The notes under the pieces: model-generated | Told to the model about the DNA's origin: nothing | The model's input: the letters and a program-made list of their open reading frames with translations, nothing else | The model's database searches: none | Part shown: in pieces, positions 8,871-18,717 of the stretch | Position numbering within the stretch: the first letter of the stretch is position 1 | Layout: every line of letters begins with the position of its first letter | Program-made: the position numbers and the translations under genes | From: Actinomycetota bacterium | Lineage (GTDB): Bacteria > Actinomycetota > Actinomycetes > S36-B12 > GCA-2699445 | Direction: 5' to 3' | NCBI GenBank assembly: GCA_029978705.1 | Contig: JAPOIY010000001.1 | Coordinates: 118,888-182,887 of the forward strand | DNA: 64,000 bases

Positions 8871-9836
8871 ATGCCCGCCGCCACCGCCGATCCCCTCACC
8901 CTGCCGCGCCTCACCGTGGGTGCCGCCGACCGGCCCCGGCGCGTGAAGGTCATCGCCACCGCTCCCCCGGGGCTGGAGGGGGAGGGTTTCCCGGTACGGC
9001 GCGCCTTCGCCGGTCTGGAGCCCCGCGACGTCGATCCCTTCCTGATGATGGACCAGATGGGCGAGGTCGACTATGCGCCCGGGGAGCCGAAGGGCACCCC
9101 ATGGCACCCGCATCGTGGGTTCGAGACCTTCACCTACCTCATCGACGGGGAGTTCCTGCACCAGGACTCCAACGGGGGCGGCGGCGCCATCCAGCCGGGC
9201 GGCACGCAGTACATGACGGCCGGCGACGGGATCCTCCACATCGAGACCCCGCCCGAGCATCTGGTCCTGTCGGGGGGTGTCTTCCACGGGTTGCAGCTGT
9301 GGATCAACCTGCCCACGGAGAAGAAGCGCATCGCTCCCCAGTACCAGGACCTGCAGGGCGAGGACTCGGCCATGGTCGCCAGCGAGGACGGCGGGGCGTT
9401 GGTCCGGGTGCTGGCGGGCGAACTGGCCGGGCACCGTGGACCGGGTATCTCCCACACCCCCCTGGCCATCACCCACCTCTCGATCTCGCCCGGCGCCCGC
9501 GTCGAGATCCCCTGGCCGAAGGACTTCAACGCGCTGGCCTACGTGCTCGCCGGGGCCGGCACAGTGGGCGCCGAGGGCGCTCCCATCCGTATGGGCCAGT
9601 CGGCGGTGCTCGTGGACGGTGACACCGTGGTGCTCCAGGCCGACGAAAGCCTGGACTCCCGCATCCCGGCGATGGAGGTCTTCCTCATCGGCGGTGTCCC
9701 GTTGCGCCAGCCGGTGTTCCAGTACGGCCCCTTCGTCATGTCGACGCGGCAGGAGGTCGTCGAGGCGTTCGAGGACTACCAGGCCGGCCGCTTCGGCCAT
9801 ATCCCCCCTGAGGCGATCCAGCCGTTCCGCCCCTGA
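8871..9836 (+). CDS. pirin family protein
   Basis: Bicupin iron protein of 321 residues; family members act as redox-sensing cofactors or quercetin dioxygenases. The N-terminal cupin keeps all four metal ligands: PWHPHRGFETFTY (two His) and HIETPPE (His and Glu). FLMMDQMG near residue 60 is also typical. The C-terminal cupin (from about 175) has no metal site, as usual. GGAGG 5 nt before the ATG supports the start; the long in-frame upstream extension runs antisense to def and is not real. Confidence 0.9.
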   Translation: MPAATADPLTLPRLTVGAADRPRRVKVIATAPPGLEGEGFPVRRAFAGLEPRDVDPFLMMDQMGEVDYAPGEPKGTPWHPHRGFETFTYLIDGEFLHQDSNGGGGAIQPGGTQYMTAGDGILHIETPPEHLVLSGGVFHGLQLWINLPTEKKRIAPQYQDLQGEDSAMVASEDGGALVRVLAGELAGHRGPGISHTPLAITHLSISPGARVEIPWPKDFNALAYVLAGAGTVGAEGAPIRMGQSAVLVDGDTVVLQADESLDSRIPAMEVFLIGGVPLRQPVFQYGPFVMSTRQEVVEAFEDYQAGRFGHIPPEAIQPFRP

Positions 9837-9889
9837 TGGCGTAACGGGGCGAACGCCCTCGGCCACCCTTCGTCGTGGCCCTCGGTCGG

Positions 9890-9895
9890 TAGGGT
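9890..9895 (+). promoter_or_regulatory. -10 box TAGGGT for the EamA gene
   Basis: TAGGGT, 6 nt (GGCGCG), GTG at 9902. It decides the GTG start. Confidence 0.55.
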
Positions 9896-9901
9896 GGCGC
9901 G

Positions 9902-10804
9902 GTGCCGCCCCCCGCCCGCTCCACCGCCGCGGGGGCTGCTGCGGTCGTGGCGGCGGCGGCGCTCTTCGGCACGTCGGGCACCGCCCGCGCCCTGCTCGTG
10001 CCCGACTCGTGGCCGCCCGGCGTGGCCGCGGTGCGGCTCGGCATCGGTGCCCTCGGGCTGGTGGCGTTCGCCTGGTACCGGGGACTGCTGGCGCCCGCGC
10101 TGTCCTTGCTGCGGTCCCCCGTGCTGTGGCTGTGCGGCATCGCGGTGGCCGGGTATCAGGGCATGTTCTTCATCGGGGTCGAGTGGACCGGCGTCGCCGT
10201 GGGCACCCTGGTGTCCCTCGGGCTGGCGCCCCTGATGGCCGGGCTCCTCGGCTGGGCGGTGGGGGAAGGGCCGCCGGGATGGCCCTGGGCGGGAGTGACG
10301 CTGGTCGCCGTCGCCGGCCTGGCCCTCCTGACGCTGGCCGGATCCCCCTCCGTCGACCCCCGGGGGGTGACGGCGGCCCTCGCGGCGGGAATCTGCTACT
10401 CGGTCTACACGGTCTTCGGGACACGGCTGGTCCGCGACGGCTCCCACCCGACCGCCGTCATGACCGCCGCGTTCGGCACCGGCGCCGTCCTCGTCTCGCC
10501 CTTCCTCCTGGGGGTCGGGGACTGGATCGCCAGCCCCGCTGGGATCGCGCTGGCGCTGTGGCTCGGGCTGGCCACCACCTCCGTCGCCTACGTGCTGTTC
10601 GGCAAGGGACTGAGCGTCCTGCAGCCGGGTCACGTCGCGACGCTGAACCTGATGGAACCCGTGGTCGCGACCGCCCTGGGGCTGGGGGTGCTGGGGGAGA
10701 CACTCGCCGCTCCGGGTTGGCTGGGCTGCGCGCTGATCCTGGCAGCGCTCGCCGCTCTCGGTCTGCTGGAGAGGCGCTCGCCGGCAGTGCCGACCGGGGC
10801 CTGA
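9902..10804 (+). CDS. EamA/RhaT family permease
   Basis: Ten-helix drug/metabolite-type transporter, 300 residues. Two EamA halves are visible (about 10-140 and 150-290), each with five hydrophobic segments; the second half contains the typical GKGLSVLQPGHVATLNLMEP stretch ahead of the last helices. The substrate cannot be told from sequence; relatives export amino acids or metabolites. Leaderless GTG start. The gene downstream follows after 24 nt on the same strand. Confidence 0.85.
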   Translation: MPPPARSTAAGAAAVVAAAALFGTSGTARALLVPDSWPPGVAAVRLGIGALGLVAFAWYRGLLAPALSLLRSPVLWLCGIAVAGYQGMFFIGVEWTGVAVGTLVSLGLAPLMAGLLGWAVGEGPPGWPWAGVTLVAVAGLALLTLAGSPSVDPRGVTAALAAGICYSVYTVFGTRLVRDGSHPTAVMTAAFGTGAVLVSPFLLGVGDWIASPAGIALALWLGLATTSVAYVLFGKGLSVLQPGHVATLNLMEPVVATALGLGVLGETLAAPGWLGCALILAALAALGLLERRSPAVPTGA

Positions 10805-10828
10805 AGCGTAGGCTGGACAAGGGGTCCG

Positions 10829-11146
10829 ATGAGCACGCAACCGGCGAGTCCGCAGGACGGGGTCCGCGACCTCGCGCTCGCGTGGACCGCGCTCGCCCTC
10901 GCTCCGCTGCTCTATCTGGCCGCGAACGTCCTCGCCGAGGTGGGGGGTTCCGACTGGCCCGGTGCCCTGGGGTGGGTGCTGATGTTCGGGTGCGGCGCCG
11001 CCGCGGTGGTCCTCGGGCTGCGGGCCCGCAGCCGGGGACGGTCCGCCGGGGTGCTGCCGGCCGCGATCGCGGCTGTCGTCATCGGGTCCCAGGCCCTACT
11101 TCTGCTCGTCGGGGTGATCGCGCACTTCGTCCTGGGCATCGAGTGA
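10829..11146 (+). CDS. small unknown membrane protein, three helices
   Basis: 105 residues, three hydrophobic segments (about 16-38, 44-64, 76-102) separated by a short basic loop, RARSRGRS. No recognisable family. TAGGCT lies 14 nt before a GGGG-containing leader and the ATG, so it may have its own promoter or be read through from the EamA gene. Its last 51 nt overlap the 3' end of eutC on the other strand. Confidence 0.65.
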   Translation: MSTQPASPQDGVRDLALAWTALALAPLLYLAANVLAEVGGSDWPGALGWVLMFGCGAAAVVLGLRARSRGRSAGVLPAAIAAVVIGSQALLLLVGVIAHFVLGIE

Positions 11147-11902
11147 CGCGCGGGCGGGCAGCCCCTCGTCGTATTCGACAGTCAGCTGCACCCCGCTGAT
11201 CCGCCGGGCGAGGGTGGTCGTCAGGAGGAGCGCTGCCCGGTCCGCGGCCACTTCCAGCGGCAGTCCTCCGGGCCGGATGTTGGACAGGCAGTTGCGGTCG
11301 GCGTCGGTGAGCGCGGGAGCTGGCGCGTACTCGCAGTACAGACCCAGGCTGTCGGGAGCGGACAGGCCGGGTCGTTCGCCGAGGACGATGGCCGCTACCC
11401 GCGCGCCCACGGCCGAACCGACGTCGTTGAGCAGACCGACCCGGGCGAACGGCGCGACGACGATGGGCGCCACAACGATGGACTGCCGCCGCAGCCGGGT
11501 CACGACAGCCGTGACGAGGGCGGCGCCGTGCCGGTGGACCGCCGTCGCGGACAGGCCGTCGCTGAGGATCAGCACGACATCGGGCCCCGGGTCGCCGGCC
11601 GCTGCCAGCCGGGCGCGGGAGGGGCCGGTCAGGCGACGGCCGGCCTCGGGGTGGTGCAGGTACTGCGTCCGGTCAGTGCTGAGCGTGGCGACTTCCACGG
11701 TGGGGATCCCGGCGCCCGCCAGTTCGGCGGCGACCACGTCGGCGGCGAAAGGGGCGTGGACCGCCTCCCGGGCCAGGGCGTGATCGGCCTGGAAGGACAG
11801 ATGGGCGGCGGTGGTCTGCGCGGTTCCGCTGCGGCCCAGGCCGACCCGAGCGGGGGTCAGGCGCGGCCGGGAGCCGGGCACCGGAGCGGAGGCTTCGGTC
11901 AC
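11096..11902 (-). CDS. eutC: ethanolamine ammonia-lyase small subunit
   Basis: Partner of EutB in the adenosylcobalamin-dependent split of ethanolamine to acetaldehyde and ammonia; 268 residues. Family stretches seen: LGRSGTAQTT with LSFQADHALAREAV, VLILSDGLSATAV, ERPGLSAPDSLGLY and DRNCLSNIRPGGL. The GTG start overlaps the eutB stop as GTGA, which gives coupled translation and fixes the start, since the frame stays open far upstream inside eutB. Convergent overlap of 51 nt with the preceding plus-strand gene. Confidence 0.92.
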   Translation of the reverse strand: MTEASAPVPGSRPRLTPARVGLGRSGTAQTTAAHLSFQADHALAREAVHAPFAADVVAAELAGAGIPTVEVATLSTDRTQYLHHPEAGRRLTGPSRARLAAAGDPGPDVVLILSDGLSATAVHRHGAALVTAVVTRLRRQSIVVAPIVVAPFARVGLLNDVGSAVGARVAAIVLGERPGLSAPDSLGLYCEYAPAPALTDADRNCLSNIRPGGLPLEVAADRAALLLTTTLARRISGVQLTVEYDEGLPARASLDAQDEVRDHPDEQK

Positions 11903-13272
11903 GAGCGCGTCACCGCGAGCAGAGGATGGTGGGCCGGCAGCGGCAGCAGCCGTCCGTCGGGGGCGACGAGGTCGTGCTCCTGCAGCCACCGGTCGAACTC
12001 CGGCGCCGGGCGCCGTCCCAGCTGCCGCTGTAAGAACGCGATGTCGTGGTAGCTCGTCGACTGGTATTCGAGCATGACGTCGTCGGCGCCGGGAACCCCC
12101 ATGAAGTACGTGCACCCGGCGACGCCCAGGAGGGTCATCAGGTCGTCGGAGTCGTTCTGGTCGGCGTCCGCGTGGTTCGTGTAGCAGACGTCGCATCCCA
12201 TCGGCAGTCCCAGAACCTTCCCGCAGAAATGATCCTCCAGACCCGCGCGGCGAATCTGCTTGCCGTCGTAGAGGTACTCGGGACCGATGAAGCCTACGAC
12301 CGTGTTCACCAGAAGGGGAGAGAACCGCCGGGCCACGCCGTAGGCCCTGGCCTCGAGGGTCTGTTGGTCCACCCCGTGGTCCGCGCCCGCCGACAGGCAC
12401 GAACCCTGGCCGGTCTCGAAGTACATGACGTTGTCCCCACCCCGCCCGAGGGACAGGGCCGCGGCCTGGGCCTCGGCCAGCAACGCGATGTCGATCCCGA
12501 AACTGCGGTTGGCGGCCTGCGTTCCCGCCACCGACTGGAACACGAGGTCGACGGGAGCCCCGCGATCGATCGCGGCCAGTGTGTTGGTGACGTGGGTGAG
12601 GATGCAGCTCTGGGTGGGGATCGTGAACCGCTGGATCACATCGTCCAGGAGCGACAGCAGGTGGATGGTCCCGGTCACCGTGTCGGACGCCGGATTGATG
12701 CCGATGCACGCGTCCCCGCAGCCGAATGTGAGGCCGTCGACGATCGCCGCGGCGATCCCCAGCGGGTCGTCGGTGGGATGGTTGGGTTGGATCCGGGAGG
12801 ACAGGTGCCCAGGCAACCCGAGGGTGTCGCGAAACGTGGTGACGACCGATGCCTTTGCGGCGACGGAGACCAGGTCCTGGTTGCGCATCAACTTGCTGAC
12901 GGCCGCGACCATCTCGGGGGTCAGGCCGGGAGCCAGCGCGGCCAACTCGGGTGAACCGACCTCGTACGACAGCAGGTGCTCCCGCAGTTCGCCGACCGTC
13001 ATGTGGGCCACGGGGGCGAAGGCCGCGGTGTCGTGGCTGTCCACGATCAGGCGGGTGACCTCGTCCTCCTCGTACGGGACGACCGGCTCCTCCAGAAAAC
13101 GCCGCAACGGGACGTCGGCGAGGCATACCTGCGCAGCGACCCGTTCCCGCTCGTCCTGCGCCGCTACCCCGGAGAGCTGGTCCCCGCTGCGGGCGGGGGA
13201 GGCCTTGGCCAACAGGTCGCGCAGACCGGTGAACGGGTAGGTCCGTCCCCACAGTCGCGCGGCGAGCCTCAC
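11899..13272 (-). CDS. eutB: ethanolamine ammonia-lyase large subunit
   Basis: Catalytic TIM-barrel subunit binding ethanolamine and B12, 457 residues. Recognised by [72 protein letters not shown] and [17 protein letters not shown]. The GTG at 13272 gives the normal family N-terminus ([14 protein letters not shown]); an in-frame TTG 36 nt earlier would add a non-conserved tail. An AACGAT box with 6-nt spacing sits before this GTG. No eutA reactivase, microcompartment shell, acetaldehyde dehydrogenase or permease gene is close by. Confidence 0.93.
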   Translation of the reverse strand: MRLAARLWGRTYPFTGLRDLLAKASPARSGDQLSGVAAQDERERVAAQVCLADVPLRRFLEEPVVPYEEDEVTRLIVDSHDTAAFAPVAHMTVGELREHLLSYEVGSPELAALAPGLTPEMVAAVSKLMRNQDLVSVAAKASVVTTFRDTLGLPGHLSSRIQPNHPTDDPLGIAAAIVDGLTFGCGDACIGINPASDTVTGTIHLLSLLDDVIQRFTIPTQSCILTHVTNTLAAIDRGAPVDLVFQSVAGTQAANRSFGIDIALLAEAQAAALSLGRGGDNVMYFETGQGSCLSAGADHGVDQQTLEARAYGVARRFSPLLVNTVVGFIGPEYLYDGKQIRRAGLEDHFCGKVLGLPMGCDVCYTNHADADQNDSDDLMTLLGVAGCTYFMGVPGADDVMLEYQSTSYHDIAFLQRQLGRRPAPEFDRWLQEHDLVAPDGRLLPLPAHHPLLAVTRS

Positions 13273-13340
13273 CCCGCGATCGTTGCCTGTGGGACACCGG
13301 GCCCGCAACCGGGGACGGCGCGGGTGCGGGAGGATGGGGG

Positions 13341-15398
13341 ATGGGCAATCGACTGGATGGGGCGCTGTCGCCGTATCTCGCGCAGCATGCGGACAACCCG
13401 GTCGACTGGTTCGAGTGGGGCGACGAGGCGTTCGCGGCCGCCCGCCGGCGAGATGTGCCCATCTTCCTCAGCGTGGGATACGCGGCCTGCCACTGGTGTC
13501 ATGTGATGGCCCACGAGTCCTTCGCGGACCCGGCCACGGCTCGCTACCTGAACGACCACTTCGTGAGTATCAAGGTCGACCGTGAGGAGCGACCGGACCT
13601 CGACGCGGTCTACATGGCGGCCGTGACGGCGCTGACCGGACACGGTGGCTGGCCGATGTCGGTGTGGCTCGACCACGACGGCCGCGCCTTCCACGCCGGC
13701 ACCTACTTCCCCCCGGAACCCCGCCACGGCGCCCCGTCGTTCCGCATGGTGCTCGAGGCGGTCGCCGACGCGTGGGAACACCGCCGCGACCAGGTGCTGG
13801 CCGCCGGGGAGGCCCTGAACACCGCCCTGGCCGAGGGCGGGGAGCAGCAGGCGGGGTCGCCCCCCGGGCTGCCCGGCGAGGTGCCCGGTGCGGAAGTGGT
13901 ACAGGCCGCGGCCGACGAACTGTCCGCGTCGTTCGACACCGCGCAGGGAGGCTTCGGCGGAGCCCCCAAGTTCCCCCCGGCCATGGTCCTGGAGTTCCTG
14001 TTGCGCCACCACGAGCTCACGGGTGACCCGCGGTCTCTCGGGATGGTCGAGCGCACGGCTGGCGCGATGGCCCGCGGTGGTCTCTACGACCAGTTGGGCG
14101 GCGGCTTCGCCCGCTACAGCGTCGACGCGCGCTGGCAGGTACCCCACTTCGAGAAGATGCTGTCCGACAACGCCCTGCTGCTGCGGGTGTACACGCACCT
14201 GTGGTGCCGCACGGACGACGACCTCTACCGGCGGGTGGCCGAGGAGACGGCGGACTTCATGATCCGCGACCTTCTGACACCGGAGGGCGCTTTCGCCGCG
14301 TCGCTGGATGCCGACTCCGCGCCCCCGGACGATCCGTCCGGGACGCCCGTGGAGGGGGCCGCCTACGTCTGGACGCCCGATGAGCTCGACGAGGTGGTGG
14401 GGCCCGAGGACGGTTCTTGGGCAGCCGACCTGTTCGGGGTGACCATCGCGGGAACGTTCGAGCGGGGGACCTCGACCCTCACCCTGGCCGAGGACGCCGA
14501 CGACCCGCGGCGGTACCGCGAGATCCGCCGGCAGTTGTTGGAGGCGCGGGGCCGGCGTCCGCAGCCGGCCCGCGACGACAAGGTCGTGGCGTCGTGGAAC
14601 GGACTGGCGATCACCGCGCTGGCGCAGGCTGGAGTGGTGTTCGACCGGCCGGACCTCGTGGCGGCCGCCGTGGCGGCCGCCCGGTACCTGATCTCCCGCC
14701 ACCAGGTCGCGCCCGGACGGCTGGCACGGGTTTCCCGGGCCGGGACGACGGGAGCCGCGGCCGGGCTGCTGGAGGACTACGGCAACGTGGTGGAAGGGCT
14801 GGCGGCGGTGTTCGCGGCTACCGGCGACGCCACGCTCATCGAGCAGGCGCAGATCCTCACCCGGTCCCTCGTCACCCACTTCGCGCTGCCGGACGGCGGC
14901 TTCGCCGATACCTCAGACGACGCCGAGACTCTGGTGCGGCGCCCCCGTGACCCGGGCGACAACGCCACCCCCAGCGGGGTTTCGAGTGCGGTGATGGCCC
15001 TGGTCACGATGTCAGCGCTGACCGGCCGCCCCGAGTGGCGGGCGCACGCCGAGCAGGCGTTGGCGCGGCTCACCGATCTGCAGCAGACCCACCCCCGCTT
15101 CGCCGGCTGGTCCCTGGCGGCTCTGGCGGCGACCGTCGCCGGTCCCGACCAGGTCGCTCTGGTGGGAGACGTGGCCGACCCGGACCTGCGGGACCTGCGC
15201 CGGATGGCCTTCCGGGAGGGCCGCTGCGGGACGGTGGTCGCGCTGGGTGACGGATCGCCCGTGGTGGCCCTCCTGGCAGACCGGCCGCCACAGCGCCGGG
15301 CGACCGCCTACGTCTGCCGGGACTTCACGTGCGGGCTGCCGGTGAGCCGCGATGACGACCTGGCCGAGCAACTGTCAGGTCAGCCCTCGTCGAGCTGA
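13341..15398 (+). CDS. thioredoxin-domain protein, YyaL/SPATA20 (DUF255) family
   Basis: Large two-domain protein, 685 residues: N-terminal thioredoxin-like domain with the family hallmark [14 protein letters not shown] and [11 protein letters not shown], then an alpha/alpha-barrel like glycoside hydrolases ([59 protein letters not shown]). The biochemical role of this widespread family is not established. A GGAGG-type site precedes the ATG. It ends 19 nt inside the small convergent gene 15380-15547. Confidence 0.88.
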   Translation: MGNRLDGALSPYLAQHADNPVDWFEWGDEAFAAARRRDVPIFLSVGYAACHWCHVMAHESFADPATARYLNDHFVSIKVDREERPDLDAVYMAAVTALTGHGGWPMSVWLDHDGRAFHAGTYFPPEPRHGAPSFRMVLEAVADAWEHRRDQVLAAGEALNTALAEGGEQQAGSPPGLPGEVPGAEVVQAAADELSASFDTAQGGFGGAPKFPPAMVLEFLLRHHELTGDPRSLGMVERTAGAMARGGLYDQLGGGFARYSVDARWQVPHFEKMLSDNALLLRVYTHLWCRTDDDLYRRVAEETADFMIRDLLTPEGAFAASLDADSAPPDDPSGTPVEGAAYVWTPDELDEVVGPEDGSWAADLFGVTIAGTFERGTSTLTLAEDADDPRRYREIRRQLLEARGRRPQPARDDKVVASWNGLAITALAQAGVVFDRPDLVAAAVAAARYLISRHQVAPGRLARVSRAGTTGAAAGLLEDYGNVVEGLAAVFAATGDATLIEQAQILTRSLVTHFALPDGGFADTSDDAETLVRRPRDPGDNATPSGVSSAVMALVTMSALTGRPEWRAHAEQALARLTDLQQTHPRFAGWSLAALAATVAGPDQVALVGDVADPDLRDLRRMAFREGRCGTVVALGDGSPVVALLADRPPQRRATAYVCRDFTCGLPVSRDDDLAEQLSGQPSSS

Positions 15399-15547
15399 TG
15401 CCGCCGGGTCTCGCGCTCGATGTCCCCCTGCTTCCTCTCCGCTCCCCGGCGTTCCTCGTGAGCTTCTGCCTGAGTGGCTGCCTCATCCATCGAGGCCTGC
15501 TCCTCGAGGTCCTCCAGGCGGGCGTTCCGGTCGTCGTCGGGTGTCAT
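15380..15547 (-). CDS. small charged protein, 55 residues
   Basis: Hydrophilic and helical throughout, very rich in Glu, Asp, Arg and Gln (for example [20 protein letters not shown]); no cysteine and no membrane segment. I do not recognise it. GGAG 5 nt upstream of this ATG supports it as a real gene and argues against the longer open frame starting at 15646. It overlaps the 3' end of the YyaL-type gene. Confidence 0.6.
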   Translation of the reverse strand: MTPDDDRNARLEDLEEQASMDEAATQAEAHEERRGAERKQGDIERETRRHQLDEG

Positions 15548-15636
15548 GGTTCTCCTTCGTCCCTGGCAGCATCCTGCCGCACCGTGACCCGGGACCGGAA
15601 TCGACGGCGAATCTCCCGCGTGCGGCACCCAGGGGC

Positions 15637-15642
15637 GATACT
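15637..15642 (+). promoter_or_regulatory. -10 box GATACT for the rhomboid gene
   Basis: GATACT, 6 nt (GCACGG), GTG at 15649. A near match to TANNNT. Confidence 0.45.
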
Positions 15643-15648
15643 GCACGG

Positions 15649-16224
15649 GTGAAGGAGCCGGCGCGGCGGGCGTACGTGGTGTTTCCGGTCCTGATCCTGC
15701 TGGCGATCATGTGGGCGGTGGAGACGGCCGACTACATCCTCCCGGCGGAGTTGGACTACCTCGGCATTCACAGCCGCACCCTGACCGGCCTGGTCGGCGT
15801 ACCGCTCGCGCCGTTCCTCCACGGGGGTTTCGACCATCTCCTCGCCAACACGCTGCCCTTCCTGATCCTCGGGACCCTGGTCGCGTGGCGGGCCCGGGGC
15901 CGCTTCTGGGCAGTAGCGGCGATCATCGTCGTCCTCGGCGGCCTTGCCGTCTGGCTGCTGGGTCCGGCCAACGCCATCACGATCGGGGCCAGCGGCATGG
16001 TGTTCGGGTTCCTCGGCTACCTCCTGCTCCTCGGGGTGCTCACCCGCAGCTGGGTCGACGTGCTCGTGTCCGTGGGCGTCCTCCTGCTCTACGGGTCGTT
16101 GTTGCTGGGGGCCACCCCCCTGGGGGTGCCGACCGGGGTCTCGTGGCTCGCACACCTGACGGGCTTCGCCGCGGGCATCGTCGCTGCCTTCGTCACCACC
16201 GAGCGGACGCACCCGAGCGGGTAG
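15649..16224 (+). CDS. rhomboid family intramembrane serine protease
   Basis: Six-helix membrane protease, 191 residues. The catalytic Ser is in TIGASGMVFGF (GxSG) and the catalytic His in WLAHLTGF; FLHGGFDHLLANTLPF supplies the conserved HxxxN region ahead of them. The first helix starts near residue 10. The GTG start follows from the -10 spacing and gives a normal short cytoplasmic N-terminus; an in-frame extension upstream crosses the small gene on the other strand and is rejected. Substrate unknown. Confidence 0.88.
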   Translation: MKEPARRAYVVFPVLILLAIMWAVETADYILPAELDYLGIHSRTLTGLVGVPLAPFLHGGFDHLLANTLPFLILGTLVAWRARGRFWAVAAIIVVLGGLAVWLLGPANAITIGASGMVFGFLGYLLLLGVLTRSWVDVLVSVGVLLLYGSLLLGATPLGVPTGVSWLAHLTGFAAGIVAAFVTTERTHPSG

Positions 16225-16264
16225 TGCCTCCCGATGCGGCTACTCGTGGGTGCATCGCGGGAAG

Positions 16265-16270
16265 TAAGGT
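16265..16270 (+). promoter_or_regulatory. -10 box TAAGGT for the LemA gene
   Basis: TAAGGT, 6 nt (GAGGCC), ATG at 16277; likely also drives the two DUF2207 genes behind it. Confidence 0.55.
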
Positions 16271-16276
16271 GAGGCC

Positions 16277-16870
16277 ATGGCAGCCGTCATCGTCATCCTC
16301 ATCGTGGTCGTGGTGCTCGTCATCATCGGCGTCGTCCTCTACAACTCCCTGATCGGGACCCGAAACAAGGTCGACGAGGCCTGGGCTCAGATCAGCGTGC
16401 AGCTGAAGCGCCGGCACGATCTCATCCCCCCTCTCGTCTCCACGGTCAAGGGCTACGCCACCCACGAGAAGGGGACGTTCGAGGCGGTGACGGAAGCACG
16501 CAACGCAGCCGTGAACGCCATGAGCTCCCCCGCGACGGCGGGCAAGGCGGAGGAGCAGTTGTCGGGGGCACTGAAGAATCTCTTCGCCCTCTCCGAGAAC
16601 TACCCGGACCTGAAGGCGTCGACGAACTTCCAGCAACTGCAGGAACAGCTCGTCGACACCGAGAATCGGATCGCCTTCTCCCGGCAGTACTACAACGACG
16701 TGGTCCGACAGTGGAACACCAAGATCCAGAGCGTCCCTACCAACGTACTGGCGGGCATGATGAAGGCCGAGAAGGCGGAGTACTTCGAGATCCAGGACAT
16801 CAGCGCGGCCCGGATGTCGGAGGCCCTGTCCAGCGAAGACGCCTCCAAACCTCCCAACGTCGAGTTCTGA
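16277..16870 (+). CDS. LemA family protein
   Basis: Membrane-anchored four-helix protein, 197 residues: one N-terminal transmembrane helix (about 2-24) and a helical domain with the family stretches NKVDEAWAQISVQLKRRHDL, PPLVSTVKGYATHEKGTFE, LSENYPDLKAS, NFQQLQEQLVDTENRIAFSR and YYNDVVRQWNTKIQSVPTN. The job of LemA is unclear; it is repeatedly linked to membrane proteins with glycine-rich tails, and here it directly precedes two of them (20-nt gap, same strand), which suggests a shared envelope function. Confidence 0.9.
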   Translation: MAAVIVILIVVVVLVIIGVVLYNSLIGTRNKVDEAWAQISVQLKRRHDLIPPLVSTVKGYATHEKGTFEAVTEARNAAVNAMSSPATAGKAEEQLSGALKNLFALSENYPDLKASTNFQQLQEQLVDTENRIAFSRQYYNDVVRQWNTKIQSVPTNVLAGMMKAEKAEYFEIQDISAARMSEALSSEDASKPPNVEF

Positions 16871-16890
16871 GCCCCTGAACGGGTAGCACG

Positions 16891-18684
16891 ATGGCCTGGG
16901 AACTGTGGTGGCTCGCCATCCCGGCCCTCATCCTGTGGCTGTTCGGCTACCGGTCCCGGTTCTGGCGGATCCTCACGGTGGCGCTGGCGGTGGCGGCCGT
17001 GGCGTTCTTCCCGACGCTGCAGCAGTTCGTCCTGGGAGTCACTCAGCAGGACACGTCGGTCATCCGTCACTACGCCCTCGACTACGAGGTCAACGCCAAC
17101 GGTCGGCAGGTGCTCACCGAGACCCTGGACGTGCAGTTCGCCGAGACCCGGCGGGGCATCTTCCGCTTCTTCGACGAGGCAGACGGCGTCGACCCCAGCG
17201 TCACCCATCCGGTGACCATCGAGTCGGTCAAGCGCTGCCTGGTCGGCGGGACCGGCAAGTGTGTCAGTGAGCCCTACGACGTCTACTACGAAGACGGGTA
17301 CAAGGTCGCGAAGATCGGGGTGGCGAGCCACAGCTATCCGCCCGGGACGACGAACCGCTACATCATCACCAGTTCCACGACAGGTGCCCTCACGCAGCCG
17401 GCCGGGGCGACTGAGGCGCAGTGGTACTGGAACGTCATCGCCCCCGGGTGGAACATGCCGATCCGCCGTTCCCGCGTCACCGTCACGTACCCGGTCGCGC
17501 CCAGCGGGGTCCGCTGCATCACCGAGACCGGGTCGTGCGACACGACGCTCACCGGCAAGGTCGTGACGGGCTCCTACGACGGATTGCCGCCCCGTACCCC
17601 TGTCACGTGGCAGGTCGACCTGCCCCCCGAGGGGCTGACGGTCGTTCCCGTGTCGGGCACCTCGCAGTGGTGGAAGACGCCGTACGCCCTGATCGCGGGA
17701 GCGCTCGCCGCGGTCCTGATGGCCCTGCTGATCTGGTGGCTGCAGGAACGGCGCGCGAAGAAAGCCCCCGTCTTCGCCGAGCCCACCCCGGACATCCTTC
17801 CCGCGGTCTGGACCTACCGTGAGCAGGCGCCCGACCACCCGTTCCAGACGATGCTGTTGCAGCTGTCCGCCCTGGGCACCGTGCGCGTCGAAGTTCCCGG
17901 CGATGGGCGCCCGGACACCGACCCGCAATGGGTGAAGGTCTGGCGCAAGGACCAGCCCGTTCCCGACATCACCGGCGCCGAGGACTTCATCACCCGACTC
18001 GACCTCGCGGAATCCGGGTCCATGATCAAGATCGGGAAGAACAGTGTCTCCGTCGGGGCGAAGATCAAGAGCACGGAGGCGACGCTGGAGCGCCAGTCCA
18101 AGACGGGGGCGGCCAGCGCTGGGTTCTTCGGTAGCTCCGCTCTGGGCTTCCTCGTAACGCTCGTAGCTGCTGCGCTCGCCCCCGCGGCACTGCTGATCAT
18201 GGCCTGGTTCCAGCAGCGGTGGCAGGCGGCGATGCTGGTCCTGCCGGCTCTCGTCGGGATCTGGGCCACCCGGACCCTGGCGACCCGGCTGACCTCCGCG
18301 GGCATGCAGATGCGTGACCAGGTGAGCGGGCTGCGGGTGGCGCTGTCGACCCCGGCGTCGGTCGAGCGGTTCGACTACGCAGCCAAGGCGCAGTATTTCG
18401 CGCAGTTCCTGCCGTGGGCGGTCGCGCTCGACTGTGCGGACACGTGGGCGGAGATCTGCGCGCCGCCTCCGGGGACCGAGCCCGGCGGGACGGGGTACGA
18501 CCCGACCTACGCGGCGGCCTGGAGCACATACGGCATCAGCAACGCCGTGTCGGACGCGGTAGCCAGCGTCTCGGCGGGTGCTGTGTCCGCGTACGCGGCG
18601 ACACAGTCGTCCAGCAGCGGTGGCGGGGGTGGCGGGTTCTCCTCGGGCGGCGGCTCCGGCGGCGGCGGCGGGGGGTCGTGGTGA
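16891..18684 (+). CDS. DUF2207 membrane protein with Gly-rich tail (paralogue A)
   Basis: 597 residues. Two N-terminal hydrophobic segments (about 5-19 and 27-51), an extracytoplasmic beta-rich DUF2207 domain starting HYALDYEVNANG and containing GIFRFFDEADGVD and NRYIITSSTTGAL, a helix near 268-287, a cytoplasmic part beginning EPTPDILPAVWTYREQAPDH, two more helices near 415-460, and the conserved PASVERFDYAAKAQYF. It ends in a glycine/serine tail closing with GGGGGGSW. Function unknown. It follows lemA and has a close tandem paralogue. Confidence 0.85.
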   Translation: MAWELWWLAIPALILWLFGYRSRFWRILTVALAVAAVAFFPTLQQFVLGVTQQDTSVIRHYALDYEVNANGRQVLTETLDVQFAETRRGIFRFFDEADGVDPSVTHPVTIESVKRCLVGGTGKCVSEPYDVYYEDGYKVAKIGVASHSYPPGTTNRYIITSSTTGALTQPAGATEAQWYWNVIAPGWNMPIRRSRVTVTYPVAPSGVRCITETGSCDTTLTGKVVTGSYDGLPPRTPVTWQVDLPPEGLTVVPVSGTSQWWKTPYALIAGALAAVLMALLIWWLQERRAKKAPVFAEPTPDILPAVWTYREQAPDHPFQTMLLQLSALGTVRVEVPGDGRPDTDPQWVKVWRKDQPVPDITGAEDFITRLDLAESGSMIKIGKNSVSVGAKIKSTEATLERQSKTGAASAGFFGSSALGFLVTLVAAALAPAALLIMAWFQQRWQAAMLVLPALVGIWATRTLATRLTSAGMQMRDQVSGLRVALSTPASVERFDYAAKAQYFAQFLPWAVALDCADTWAEICAPPPGTEPGGTGYDPTYAAAWSTYGISNAVSDAVASVSAGAVSAYAATQSSSSGGGGGGFSSGGGSGGGGGGSW

Positions 18685-18717
18685 GTCCCGGGAGTACAGT
18701 CCGGTAGGAGGCGCATC

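Noticed and set aside
8871..9836. Longer pirin protein starting near 8004
   Set aside because: The extra residues run antisense to def; GGAGG and the family N-terminus fix the start at 8871.
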